Assembly (NCBI GenBank): GCA_000151295.1
Contig: GG745344.1
Coordinates: 6,688 to 46,563, forward strand
Source: Allomyces macrogynus ATCC 38327
Lineage: Eukaryota; Blastocladiomycota; Blastocladiomycetes; Blastocladiales; Blastocladiaceae
Length of the DNA stretch: 39,876 bases
Reading direction: 5' to 3'
Below are positions 10,664 through 21,011 of the stretch, one piece after another (the stretch's first letter is position 1; the number at the start of each line of letters is the position of its first letter). Under the pieces are notes generated by a model, which saw nothing but the letters and a program-made list of their open reading frames with translations, did not search any database and was not told the DNA's origin. The translations under genes and the position numbers were made by a program.

Positions 10664-13600
10664 ATGGCGCCCAAGAGCCCCCTCAAGCGTCTCGCGGGCC
10701 TTCTCGGCACCACCGACAAGAGCCACCGGCTCGCCGAAAAGGGTACCGCGCGCGACGAGGATGGGCCCAAGGACTCGGGGTACGTGCACGCGTCGACGAC
10801 GATTGCGCCGCCCGGCACTGCGACCGAGCACGCGGGCACCGACCCGATCGGGTCGCCATCATCCAGCGGAAGCGGGTCGTCGGGGACGGGCGGGCGCAAG
10901 GACACAGCCTCGACTAAGCTCAAGAAGAAGCCGTCAATTTTTTGCGCGGTTCACGTCGTCCAAACGCCGCGCGCGAAAGCCGTCGGTGGGTGGGAGCGCC
11001 TCCACGATGGCGGCGACGACGGCCAATCCGGATGCGCGCGTGGTCGATGGGGTTCGTGACGTCGTTCGGCCGAGTAGATTGCTCGAAGGGTTATTCTCAC
11101 CTCATTCGCTCCTCGTCACGGAACAAGGTCGAGCCGCGCGCCTCGTCGGTGCCGGCGCTAAGCAAAGGTCGTCGTTCCGCGACGGAGACTAAGGGCCCGG
11201 CGGGTACGTCCAAGTCGACGGTCGGTTCAGAAGAGATGATGGCCGGTGCCACTTCGGGATCGTCGTCGGGGTCTGGTACCGTTTGGACCAGTCCACGCAA
11301 GGTGGGGAGTACCGAAGCGCGGCCGCTCGTGGCCGTGGTGTCGATTGACGGCAAGTTGTCTGTGCTCTAGAACGTGTCGCACGCGCCGACGCCGACCGGG
11401 ACGGGGCAGCAGGTAACCAAGGTCGGTGTTGCCATCGAGCCGGGGTGTGAGGGTGGTGGGGTTAAGAGCCCCGTCGGCGTGGAGAACGGGAACGCGGTAC
11501 GGTTCCGAATCCTTGATCCGATTCCGTGATGGATTGGGAACTGACCGATTCGTTTGATGGCCAGGTTCACGACTTAGTTGCCACCCCGTCGCATGCGCTG
11601 GTGCCGTTGCAGACACTCGCCGCAACTCCACTGCCGCCGTCACCGGTCCCCGGCTACCTCGAATGGTGCGCTCAACAAAGCCAGAAGCGCGTCCACCCGA
11701 ACATTGAGATCCCCGAGCCGGATGCGCCCAGCCCGTCCCATCCGGACACGCACTTGCCTGCCCGTCCCGCTCAACTGGAGTCGTTGCTCGATTCCGAGAC
11801 AATATCAATCGCGGTACGTTCTCCAATTATGAAGTACCGACGTTCATGGGCAGTAAATGACCTCTTGTATTTGTTGATAACAATGGTATCAGGCTCGAGA
11901 CGCTCACGACCGAGCTATGCCGGGCCATCCCGTACGCAACCGCAGGTGCCGATGGCTGTTGCACCGCCGCCGCCGCCGCCGCCGCCGCCGAACTCCAACT
12001 ACCTCGAATGGTGCGCGCATAACAGCCAGAAGCGTGTCCACCCGAAGATTGCGGTCCCCGGGCCGAGAGCCGCGGATCTGGTCGCACCGCAACCGAGGGT
12101 CGCGCCGGACGCGTCGCATCTCAGCATTCTATTGAAGGAGGTCCTGAAGCGACCTAGGTCGCCGCTCGGTCCCGAGGCGCCGCAGATTACAGTACGCTTG
12201 CTGAATGGGATTCCCGATTCGGGTGAACGGCAACTGATCAAATCGTGTGAAACTTGATGGTGCCAGGCTTCTGCCGTGGCCAGTCCGGACGTGTTCTCGA
12301 CGCAGTTCATCAGGCAGTCTCCAGGCTCGCCGCGCTGCACGATGCTGTCTTCGCAAACGACGTCCGGTCCCGCGATCCACTTCCCCGAGGTCGTGCAGTG
12401 GCGCGTGAGCGCACACCTCTACCACACCGACCGGCCGGCGCTTGCGCGACTAAGCCGCGTCTCGGGCGACTGGTACGCGGCAAGCGTGCGCACGGCCATG
12501 TGGCACGCGAGCGAGTCGTGGTTGCCGCTCGAGACGCACTTGTGTGCACGGTCCTCGGACGCGCCGACGTACCGCATCGACACGCAGTTTGTGCTCGAGT
12601 CCATGATGTCCAAGGACACACCGTTTGGAATGATCGCGTGGGTGCCGGGCGCCGCGCCGCGGGCGCAGAAGCCGTCATACGACGTGATCCAGCGGTACCA
12701 TGCGCACCGGCGCGTTCGGCTCGGGTTGCCGCTAAGCGGCATGCTCCGCAAGTACGCGGTGCAGCCGGCTAAACCCGGCGACCCGACGACCGAAGACGAG
12801 TTCAAGGCCATGTTCACCGAGATTCCGGGCACGCCGGACCAGATTTACCTCGTGTGGGCCGACCCGGACGTGGACGTCGACGACCAGCACCATTTCGGGT
12901 TGCGGCTCGTGCCCGGGGTCACGCTCCTGCACGTTCCAGATCGCGCGTTCCGCACGTGCGCACTGCGTGGGCGGGTGCCCAAGTACCGGATGCCGCATGC
13001 GATTCCGCCTCAGATCACGACTTTGGTCGTGGCCGGGCCCGTCGCACCCGAGGGCGTAAATAACTTGCTCAACGGCGGAGAGCAGTACTTGCACCTCACG
13101 ACGCTCGACCTCGAGATCGTGGCTCTGGAGCTCGAATTGGGCGGTATCGTTGCCGAGGCCGTTGCGCGCATGCCTAAGCTCCTCGCCCTCAAGTTGCGGT
13201 CGGCCATGGTCTTACCCGACGACGCCCTGGCGCGGGTCATGACCGCCGTCGGCCGGTCGGTGCGTGAACTCGACCTCTACACGGTGCTCGGAAAGCAGAC
13301 GGCGCAGACGATCGCGCAGCAGCCGTGGATCCACACGCTCACGCATATCGGGCTCGAATTGATCCCCGCCGACTTCGTCCCGGTCCTACGGAACCTGACC
13401 TCGTTCACGCTTCGGTGCAGCGCGCTCACGCACAACCTCGCGACCCGGACGGGCCAGGTGCTTGTCAATTCGGCGCGCACCCTGCACACGTTTGTGCTCG
13501 ACCAGGCCCTCGCGCCCGCGTCGCACGTCAACGACGCCATGCACCTGATTTCGATTCTCGCGGCGGTACCGGCGACCGTGACGGACCTGACGGTGCAGAT

Positions 13601-14108
13601 TCATCAGACGGTGCGCGTCCACCCGACGCCGCGGCGCATAGGCGGGATTCCGGCCGAGACGGCGTGGACGTTCCCGCCGGAGTTGCAGCGGTTGCGTGTG
13701 GGTGTGTTCGAAACGGCGTTCGATTTGGCAGCGTGGGTCGCGGCGGTGCCAGAGTCGGTCGCGACGCTGCGCGTCGAGGATGCGCGCGGGACGAGTGATT
13801 GTGCGGTAGTCGAGGCGCTCGCGGTCTGGGAAATGGCAGGGAAGGCGCGCCGCGCCGCAGTAAGCAGGCAGACCGTGGTCGAGGCCACTGGTGTTGGTGA
13901 GGGGGAGGAGTGTGTCGCTGACGACAGGGTGGAGAAAGTCGTGGACGACGCTGTCGAGCAGGAGCCGGTGGAGAAGTCCGCGACGGTCGCGGCGGCACCA
14001 CCGGACGAGCCTGAGACCACGGTGACGCCGGCGCGGCGCGTGCTGAGCACCGAGGAGCTGGAGTGGGACGAGTACGTGCGGTGGGCTGACAAGTTGCTTG
14101 ACGCGTGA
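10664..14108 (+). CDS. Ser/Pro-rich protein with two YLEWC repeats and F-box/LRR-like C-terminus (frame-broken near 5' end)
   Basis: I propose one gene of about 1050 codons: 10664-11051, 11128-11301, 11371-11496, 11565-12191 and 12267-14108. The start is gACCATGG. The N-terminal part is low-complexity Ser/Thr/Gly/Lys. The frame breaks once at the T6 run 10938-10943; dropping one T gives an open frame to the 11052 donor. Exon 11565-12191 carries two related modules, YLEWCAQQSQKRVHP and YLEWCAHNSQKRVHP, each preceded by a proline stretch. The last exon begins ASAVASPDVFSTQF and has an F-box-like segment (HFPEVVQWRVSAHLY...DWYAASV) followed by leucine-rich segments such as LTTLDLEIVALELELGG and MPKLLALKLRS, and an acidic Val/Glu tail. 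F-box proteins select substrates for SCF ubiquitin ligases; here the assignment is by pattern only. The gene could instead be two genes, with the F-box gene starting at 12342. Confidence 0.55.
11565..12191 (+). repeat. Tandem exon duplication encoding YLEWC modules
   Basis: Two adjacent coding modules share the core Y-L-E-W-C-A-x-x-S-Q-K-R-V-H-P and then diverge. Intron-like sequences around them are also related: the introns ending at 11564 and 12266 share an 'AACTGA...TTGATGG...CCAG' end, and donors GTACGG, GTACGT and GTACGC stand at equivalent places. This indicates duplication of an exon together with its flanking intron. The middle intron-like segment (11814-11892, 79 nt) has no stop and its retention, not its removal, keeps the second module in frame. 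Confidence 0.7.
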
Positions 14109-14645
14109 TGATTCCTGGCGATGACGACTTTGGGGACGGTGGGGATAGCGTGTGGACTGGTTGAATAAGAGTATTTGTTCGCCCATGGCGTCTGAACTGA
14201 TGTTTGTTGTAGTCGCTCCTGGGGGTTAATCGTTGGCCGTGTCGAAGACAGCCAAGCTGTTCCTGTCCGGTCGCCATTCTTTCGCCATCAACGCCGTCAT
14301 CGCCTGCGTTCACGGCGCCCGATGAATGCGCCTGATGTTGCCTAAAGAGCATTTGGCGAGCCGTCCCCTTCACAACGGACAAGAAGAATCTGTCGAGGCC
14401 AGGTCATTTGCGTGGAGCGACCACATCACTCCAGGAGAAAGTGACCACTTTCTTACACCAAACCTCATTCCAGTGTTGCCGCCGGCCTCATCGTTTTGTA
14501 ATTTCAAGTCTGTTCAGATCCCACGTAACTGACGGCATTCAAGGCTGCTGCAAGCAAGCAACATTTTTCGCACGACCACGTCCCGAGAGCGGCTCAAACT
14601 CCCGATTTCCCAACTGCAACAGGCGCCGCTGCGCCAAACGACAAG
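14109..14645. other. Intergenic region between F-box-like gene and ITFG2-like gene
   Basis: No gene was recognised. It holds the 3' end of the F-box-like gene and the promoter of the ITFG2-like gene. Short frames on both strands lack splice structure or domains. Confidence 0.5.
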
Positions 14646-14803
14646 ATGCACGCGCGCACGATCACGCTGCCCGACTATGGTATATTCTGCCCGACCTGGT
14701 GCCCCACCCGACCTCGGCGCCCCGACACCAGGCAGCGAGCGTCGAAGTGCCTTCGAGCGGTGGGCGACGACCTCGCACACAGCACTGACGGCGAGGAAAT
14801 TGC

Positions 14804-17008
14804 GTGCTAGCCAGCTGGCGGTTTGAGGGCAACATCAACGCCAACGCTCTCGCTATTGGCGATGTCGACAATGACGACGTACGTGACTGGAATACGCGCT
14901 TTTTTCACGACGACGCGATCCTGACCTCGTTGGCGCATCGTGATGCAGGAGCACGAGCTCGTGATCGCCAACATCCACGGCCTGCTGGCCGTCTTCAAGT
15001 ACCTGACCGGTAACGGCACCATGCCGCGCCGCGGCGATTTTTGGGAGGAGTCGGATGATGACCTCGATGACGATTTGGCCGCGATTAATGACGACGAGTT
15101 TTTCTTGCGCTACGACCACGTTATTGTCGGCGAGCCGTGGCTGGTCATGGACGGGTTGGGCAGTGTACGCAATTCGACCGCAATTGCCCGCACGACCCGG
15201 TGGACATTTCGCTGATGTTTTCACGCACAATCTAGGTGACGAGTCTTGTGGTCGGCGACTTGGGCACAACGGGCGGCGTGGGTATCTTCTTTTCTGCAGC
15301 AATTGGGTTACGTCCCTTTTGACGGAAGACGCTGATTTGAATGCTTTCGTTTTGCCCAGAACTCGATTGTCACGGTGAGCGCAGAGGTACGTCGCACCTC
15401 TCCTCACGCCATGGTTGAACCGTTTTTCACCCATTTGCTCTTTGCAGGGCACCTTGTCCGTCATTGACGTCGTCACGACGCAGCAAAAGTCGAGCCTGGC
15501 CCTGCGCTTCCAGATTCCGGCCCCGTTGAACGTGTGCCGAATGCTCATCGCCGACCTCGGTTTGTCTTCCGTTTGCCCACCCGAATCCATGCGCAAACGT
15601 TACGACTTGAGCCCTGATCGCTCCGAATTTGACTTATTAGACGGCGACGGCCGCAACGAACTCGTCCTCGCCCGCACCGACCGACAAGTCTCCGTCTTTG
15701 CCGTGCACGTCCCGGCTGCTCTCTTCGCATCCTCGCGCCCAACTTCGCAACCCGAAACCCCACGACTCGGTCCGGGCGCGCCACCAGGCGGCGCCGCAAT
15801 TGCCGTCTCCAAAGCCTCTTCAATCGCGTCGATTCCCGGCGCTATGATCGCGCCTAGCGCCTCGGTTTCGGCAGGACCGGGCACCACCACGGCCACAACT
15901 ACCGCGACCGTGACGACCGTCCCGTCCCCACTCCTGGTACCGTCCGGGACCGGCACGCTCCGTGGGCGCCGCCGAACACTTACGTCCCCGGCGCCCCCGC
16001 CACTGGCCGATTTGCTCGCGGCCGCGGCGGCAGTTCCACTCCCGACCACGCGACCAAGTACCGCCGGTGGCCACGCGACGCCGGTGCCGACTCTGGAAAT
16101 GCGCATGACGTATGCGTTTGCCGGGCAGATTGGGTCGCTCGGGCTCGTGGCGGATCCGGACGGGGTCGATGAAGCGCCGTGGCTCTTGGTCGCGCAGCCC
16201 GCGGGGAAGGTCGAGGTGGTTCTGCCGTCGGGCGAGCGGCGCGTATGGCCTGTTACGGCCCCGCTGCCGATCCGTGCGGCTGATGGTGCGGGTGGAGCGG
16301 ACTGTGCAGGCAAACCCGCCGCGCCGACCAAGCCCGGCGAGAACCGGTACTTGCAGCAAATGGATGAGGCCATGTCGTTTCTGGTACGCCTTTTTTACCG
16401 CATCATAAGATCAGCATCTCTCGAAATTTCAACTGAGTCTTCCGCAATCGCCTTAGCCGATCCGTTACGCGACCGACACAATTGACGCGACCCCCGCCGT
16501 GTCGACCCCCGCCCTCCCGACGAAAACGACGACCACGACAGCCGCGCAAGTCGCGACCGAACTCGTAACCCTGCCCTCCGGTCACGTCGCGGCCATCACG
16601 TCCGACGGCACCGTCACCTTCTATACGCGCAACGCCGGTGACGCCGCGGCGCGGTCCGACTTGCAAGTCAACCACCAGCTGTTTGCGGCCGGGTGGATCC
16701 CGACGGCTGCTGGTGCCGCCGTTGTCGCATGCGCGCACGACGGGACGACCTACATGGTGGATGCGACGCTCGACGCGGTTCAAGTCGTTGCGCGGGATCG
16801 AGTCGCCGGTTTTGTCGCTGGTCCGTTGGCGGTGGCGCCGGGCGTGCACCGCGTATGCTTGGTGTATGTGAATTTCGAGAACCGGGTCGAGGTCGTGCAC
16901 GCGGACGTGGCCCGGTTGGGGAGGAACGGAATGCGGTTGCGTGATGCGACCGAGGTGGTGCCGGGGTTGGGTCGTGAGGAGATTGCAGCGGCGTTGTATG
17001 CATTTTGA
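14804..17008 (+). CDS. ITFG2-like FG-GAP/beta-propeller protein (KICSTOR subunit homologue), seven exons; first exon start unresolved
   Basis: In animals ITFG2 is part of KICSTOR, which tethers GATOR1 to lysosomes for amino-acid control of TORC1. Exons read as (5' end uncertain)-14878, 14949-15164, 15236-15277, 15360-15386, 15448-15559, 15641-16383 and 16457-17008; introns are 70, 71, 82, 61, 81 and 73 nt and all joins keep frame. Joined landmarks are FEGNINANALAIGDVDNDD followed by EHELVIANIHGLLAVFK, VTSLVVGDLGTTGG followed by NSIVTVSAE and GTLSVIDV, IADLDGDGRNELVLARTDR, and near the end VNHQLFAAG, VVACAHDGTTYMVDAT and HRVCLVYVNF. Each matches in order the FG-GAP-like blades of ITFG2. A low-complexity Thr/Ala/Pro loop (about 15780-16080) is inserted between blades. 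Upstream of 14804 no ATG joins in frame; an ATG at 14646 plus a short intron is possible. Length is about 590 residues against roughly 450 in human, explained by the loop. Confidence 0.85.
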
Positions 17009-17535
17009 GATCACATATTTCTTCCAGCTGTGATCCATTGAACTGCAAGTTCGCTTTGTTTTGCCGACGTGACTTCAATTTCCCATTGCTCGTTCACTTT
17101 GCGGCTGTAAAAACTTCCATTCTCCCGCTTTCCAATCCCCCAACTGGGTTGAACGATCCTGTGAACGCGCTCCGCCCACGAAGGCCGCGCGCATGGACCA
17201 CTTCAACACCTCTAGTGCCACCGCGCGGCGACCGCAGTGCGACCGCGCTGCAGCGAGATATGCGCGTCATCTCATCCGTTTCCGCGACTGCTCGATCTTC
17301 AGTGACGTTGGCCCCATCGGCGAAGGAATGAAGGAGGAAAGTCCCCGTTGCATGCATTTCGAGATCATGGATTTCGTATGTTCTCACCCGCATTCCGATC
17401 CTCAAGCTGTGTTGAACGATCTTATGTCCGCACTCCGCCCACGAAAGCCGCACGCACGGACCAATTCACCGCCTCTTGTGCCACTGCGTGGCGACTGCAG
17501 TGCGAAGGCGCCACAGCGAGATATTTACGTCGTCA
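16997..17535 (+). repeat. Diverged tandem duplication of the ITFG2-like 3' end and flank
   Basis: The sequence from the last codons of the ITFG2-like gene onwards (TATGCATTTTGAGATCA at about 16998) recurs about 355 bases later as GCATGCATTTCGAGATCA (17349). Further on, the block 'GTTGAACGATC...CTCCGCCCACGAA...GCAGCGAGATAT' near 17153-17262 returns diverged near 17412-17522. No coding role is apparent. Confidence 0.7.
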
Positions 17536-18650
17536 CCAGCGACTGGCGGTACAGGTCTTCCTGCGTCACACGGCGTTCGTGCATCAACTGGTCGGTCGGT
17601 CAAGTAATTTTGCAGGTCTGGTACCTCGATCAGCGCACACGGCAACTGGAACCGCAACAAGTCCGTGACGGTGTGCGCCATTTTCGCGTGCTTGTCGAAA
17701 CTAATGAGCCACAGGTCGGGGCCGCGCCTGTCCTGGTTGCCGTTGAAGATGAAGGTCAGGTCGGTCAGGTACACGCCTATTCGCGAAAAATGAGTTAGGG
17801 AGGGTGTGAGTGAGTTTGGGATGCGAAAGAGGGGGCGGATGCGGCGTTGAAGCGCACCCATGAATGGGATGCACGGTGGCACCACCGACTTGAGCGTCGC
17901 CCGGAAAGTGGCGGAGTTGCGGGCATAGTCCGTGGCCGCGCGCATTTCCTAGTGCGTCTCGTGGCGCTTGCCCAACAGACTCTGCAAGTGGTTTAGGTGA
18001 AAAGGTCAGTGAAAGGCTTCATGACCGCAACAATCAGCATCAGCTAGCGCACCTCCCATGTCTTGTCCAGCCGCGAAATCGCCGACAAGTCGAGACAAGA
18101 TCGACCACATACTGATGTAGTTGTGCAGTCCTTGGCAATTTTTATCGGGCGAATCGTCATCATCCTAATCATCGCACATCTTACCCCAAAACCCATCCGA
18201 ACGCACTGGCGTTCGCACCGCGCAACTCGAATTTAATACTTGATATTTTTTTGCACGCTTCTTGGCATCATACCCCTTTGGCCAGCACCATCCCAGTGAC
18301 CACGCCAAAATATCCGTCAAGCACTCACCCTGGCCTTGACATTCAACACAACCAGCTGATGCTGTTTCAAAACAGCACATCGAGTGTCCCACCATTCAAT
18401 TGGCCCTCCAAGCTCAGAGAGAGGGCGACATAACGCACTGCTGCAATTGAGCATGCAGCAGGCACTGCAGCCATCATCATACATCCTGTCCTGCCATTGA
18501 CGCCAGCATCCTCCACAGCCACCAACCATCGAGCGCCACGAGTTCCATCCACCTTTTCCTCAATCGACAACTTGGTCGCCATGGTCCCCACCACCGCATC
18601 CACGTGCTTGACCAACGCATCCAACAATGCCAGCACATGCAGGCCCTCAT
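17535..18650 (-). pseudogene. Decayed RasGEF copy, minus strand
   Basis: Reading leftwards it matches, in order, parts of the intact RasGEF gene at 21012-25155. The last-exon match encodes GVYLTDLTFIFNGNQDRRGP and LISFDKHAKMAHTVTDLLRF. The preceding exon gives ATDYARNSATFRATLKSVVP; then come an exon-3-like piece near 18030-18100, an exon-2 3' end near 18230-18380 and a patch of the upstream helical region (LLDALVKHVDAVVGTM...KLSIEEK) near 18530-18640. Introns remain, so it is a DNA-level copy. Two internal deletions remove the REM domain and the Ser-rich linker. Frame breaks separate the pieces and no start is left, so no functional exchange factor can be made. Confidence 0.85.
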
Positions 18651-19417
18651 GGCAAGGCTCAGTACCTCAGGAATCATCCTCGGGTTCTGTTCCGTTCTGA
18701 ACGTCGTGCGGACTGAAAACTGCTTAGTGTTGGTTTTCCGGAACCGAATCAGTTCCAACTCGGCATCAATGTTTAGCGAATCGAGTGTGCAATCACTCGA
18801 CTTGGCAATTCGTCCAACGATTGTGTGCAACAGCAACTGTGTTGCCAGGCCATAGCTCCAGAATGCCATGCGAATATGGGGCAAGAAGCAGCGAGGGCAA
18901 ACGCATGGCTTCTTGCCTGCGTCAGCAGAAAAGGGACAGTGCCGGACACTCGCCAGCACTGCAGCAGGAGCAATTGGGTTAATGACGAGACGAAGAGCGT
19001 CAGTGAACTCAATGGGCGCTGGCAAATCCATTCATACAGCACAAGTCGTAAAATGAGCTCTGGTGTCATCGTCGTGCACAGTCAACAGCCAGCACCAGTT
19101 GATGGCAGCCGTGGCGACCATTTTGGGACCAGCGTTGAGGACGGCACAATTGTCGGCAGCAAAATCATGGGCTTTCGACTACCGAGCAAACGCGAAACTT
19201 GTGCGGAGGGACTTGGGAAGCGAGCCAGCACAGCGCCACCTGCGCCCGGAAATGAGTCGGCCATGTTGACGGCCCGGAGACAGAGCAGCGCGAGCAGCGG
19301 GATTGCGGCAAGTTGGCGCTCATGAAGCGACCGCGGAGCTTGTTATGTCGTGGTGAACGCGAGATTCGGAGAGCGAGCGATGCTGTCGGCCGAGGATGCT
19401 GCAGGGGAGTGGCCCCA
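18651..19417. other. Unassigned sequence between two RasGEF fragments
   Basis: This stretch sits between inverted RasGEF pieces and is present in both copies of the 3.1-kb duplication. On the minus strand a frame at 18690-19031 contains YGLATQLLLHTIVGRIAKSS and further protein-like text, and an overlapping frame shows a hydrophobic, leucine-rich run. I could not match either to a family or to a neighbour. It may be the remnant of another gene. Confidence 0.4.
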
Positions 19418-19975
19418 CAATTACAGCAGCCTGCGGTCGATTTTGTCGGCACTCGACTCTCAACGATTTCGCGGCTGCACAAGACGTGGGAGGTGTGCTT
19501 GTGGATGCCCCTCTTCACGGTGATCGGTAAATGAACTGACCCAACAACCATGTCCGCGACCTCGGGCAAGCACCACGAGACGCTCGAGGAGATGCGCGTG
19601 GCCACGGACCACGCGTACTGACAACTACACCAAATTCCGCGCGACGCTCAAGTCGGCGGTCCCGCCATGCATTCCGTTCATGGGTACGTTTCAACGCCAG
19701 ATCCATTCTCCACTTCACACAACCTGCGTCACGCGATAGACAGGTACCATACGGACCTGCCGTTCATCTCCGACGGCAACCCGGATCGCCGCGGCCCGGA
19801 CTTGCGGCTCATCCATTTCGACAAGCACGCCAAGATGGCGACCGAAGTGCCGGAACTGATGCTCGCGCGCCGCGCGACGCGCGACGCAGGACGATCTGTA
19901 TCGCCGGTCGCTGGTCGTCGAACCGCGCGCGCCGACGGCCGGTGGGCACGGCCCGCCACCGCCCGAGCCGTGAGG
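19418..19975 (+). pseudogene. Decayed RasGEF catalytic-domain copy, plus strand (inverted)
   Basis: It corresponds to the last three exons of the RasGEF gene but lies in the opposite orientation. Recognisable pieces are SSLRSILSALDS (19420-19455), HHETLEEMRVATDHA (19570-19615), FRATLKSAVPP-like sequence (19635-19668) and LPFISDGNPDRRGPDLRLIH then FDKHAKMA (19758-19838). A stop (TGA) interrupts just after DHAY at 19618-19620, and the end of the last exon is deleted (most of the segment between FDKHAKMA and DDLYRRS is missing). Intron remnants lie between the pieces. It pairs with the minus-strand copy at 17535-18650. Confidence 0.85.
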
Positions 19976-20457
19976 ATGGAGAGTGAAAGGAGAGAAGGAG
20001 ATGCGGGACAGACTGGATGAGTGGGTGGACGGACAGGATCCGGGAAGGGGCACAGAGGGATCGTTTCTTGCATGCATGACATAGGCGGCGCCGCGGTTTG
20101 TGGGAATACATTGTGACGAGCGCGTGGGGGGATGGAGAGACTCGTTTAGCGTCTTGGAGCAAAAATGCGCCTGATGCCGTTGTGCCTGACGCAACGGCGT
20201 CAAACATTAGACTTGGTGGACGTCACACGGAGGTTGAATCCGCAATGAGCCCTTGGCGGGCCAAGTGATCTGACTTTGCACTCATCGGCGCTTTTTACAC
20301 AACAGGGGTGGTGTTCCGCGCCTCTTGGGCAGCTGGTCGGTCGACTTGGTCAGTGATTGGGTGACAAAATACATTTGCTGCGCGGCGGGCCTCAACTTCA
20401 CGCTGGAATGGAGGCGCACTCACCAAAGACCGGCAACATTTATCCACATTCATCCAT
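19976..20457. other. Spacer between inverted pseudogene pieces
   Basis: About 480 bases without recognisable coding content separate the plus-strand RasGEF remnant from the minus-strand ITFG2-like remnant. By position it corresponds to the intergenic sequence between the ITFG2-like and RasGEF 3' ends. Confidence 0.45.
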
Positions 20458-20830
20458 TCAGCGCAGCGGAAATCTCCTCGTGCTCCAACCCCGGTACCAC
20501 CTCGCTCGCATCGCGCAACCGCATCCCCCCAAACAGGCCAATCCGCGTGCTCGACCTCGACCCGAGACGTAGACCAAACACAATCGGTGCACGTCCGGCA
20601 CGACCGTCAACGGACCGACCACGAACCCGGCGACTCTGTCGCGCGCAACGACCTGAACCGCGTCGGGCGCCGCTTCCACCATGTTGGTCGTCCTGTCGTG
20701 CGCGCACGCGACACCGGCGGACCCGCAGCCGTCGGGAACCACCCGGCCGCAAACAGCTGGTGGTTGTCTTCAAGACCGGACCACGCCGCGGCCTCGCCGG
20801 TATCGTCGAACTGAGCACCAAGTCAGCATC
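20458..20830 (-). pseudogene. Decayed copy of the ITFG2-like last exon, inverted
   Basis: The minus strand encodes VACAHDRTTNMVEAAPDAVQ, VVARDRVAGFVVGPLTVVPD and VHRLCLVYVS, against VACAHDGTTYMVDATLDAVQ, VVARDRVAGFVAGPLAVAPG and VHRVCLVYVN in the last exon of the intact gene at 16457-17008. The upstream part (LKTTTSCLRPGGS) matches only in a shifted frame, and the C-terminal part (ARWYRGWSTRRF) is also shifted, so at least two frame breaks are present. No upstream exons are found. Confidence 0.85.
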
Positions 20831-20944
20831 GATGAAAGCTAAATAGAGTCTCTCACTCCGCGCTCTCAACTATATTCCCACGAGCCGCGGCTACGTGCAA
20901 GAAACGATCCCGGTCGTCCGTGTCCCATGTCCAGTCTGTCCATT

Positions 20945-20961
20945 CCCCCCCCCCCCCCCCC
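20945..20961 (+). repeat. Homopolymer run of 17 C
   Basis: A run of about 17 C lies just beyond the stop codon of the intact RasGEF gene on the minus strand (a G run in the transcript sense). Its exact length is uncertain. Confidence 0.85.
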
Positions 20962-21011
20962 GCGCAGGACAAGCCCACGACCCCCGCATTCTTCTCCATC
21001 CGCACACCCTT

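Larger units (their letters stand above)
16518..19617 (+). repeat. 3.1-kb segment duplicated at 28345-31444 (copy 1)
   Basis: Every base that I compared after about 16535 recurs at +11827. The first 17 or so bases carry a one-base deletion and a C-to-A change next to the gap in copy 2. The copy contains the last exon of the ITFG2-like gene, its 3' flank, a decayed RasGEF fragment on the minus strand, an unassigned 700-bp stretch and the start of another RasGEF fragment on the plus strand. At 19617 the RasGEF-like homology continues without a break, so this location looks original. Confidence 0.95.

Noticed and set aside
11052..11127. Second frame break in the YLEWC/F-box gene at GGGG
   Set aside because: A 76-nt intron (GTTCGT...CAAG) joins the two frames at a codon boundary, so no base error is needed there.
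13386..14382. Long minus-strand frames opposite the F-box-like gene
   Set aside because: Arg/Pro/His-rich antisense shadows of a GC-rich exon, with no start context, introns or domains.
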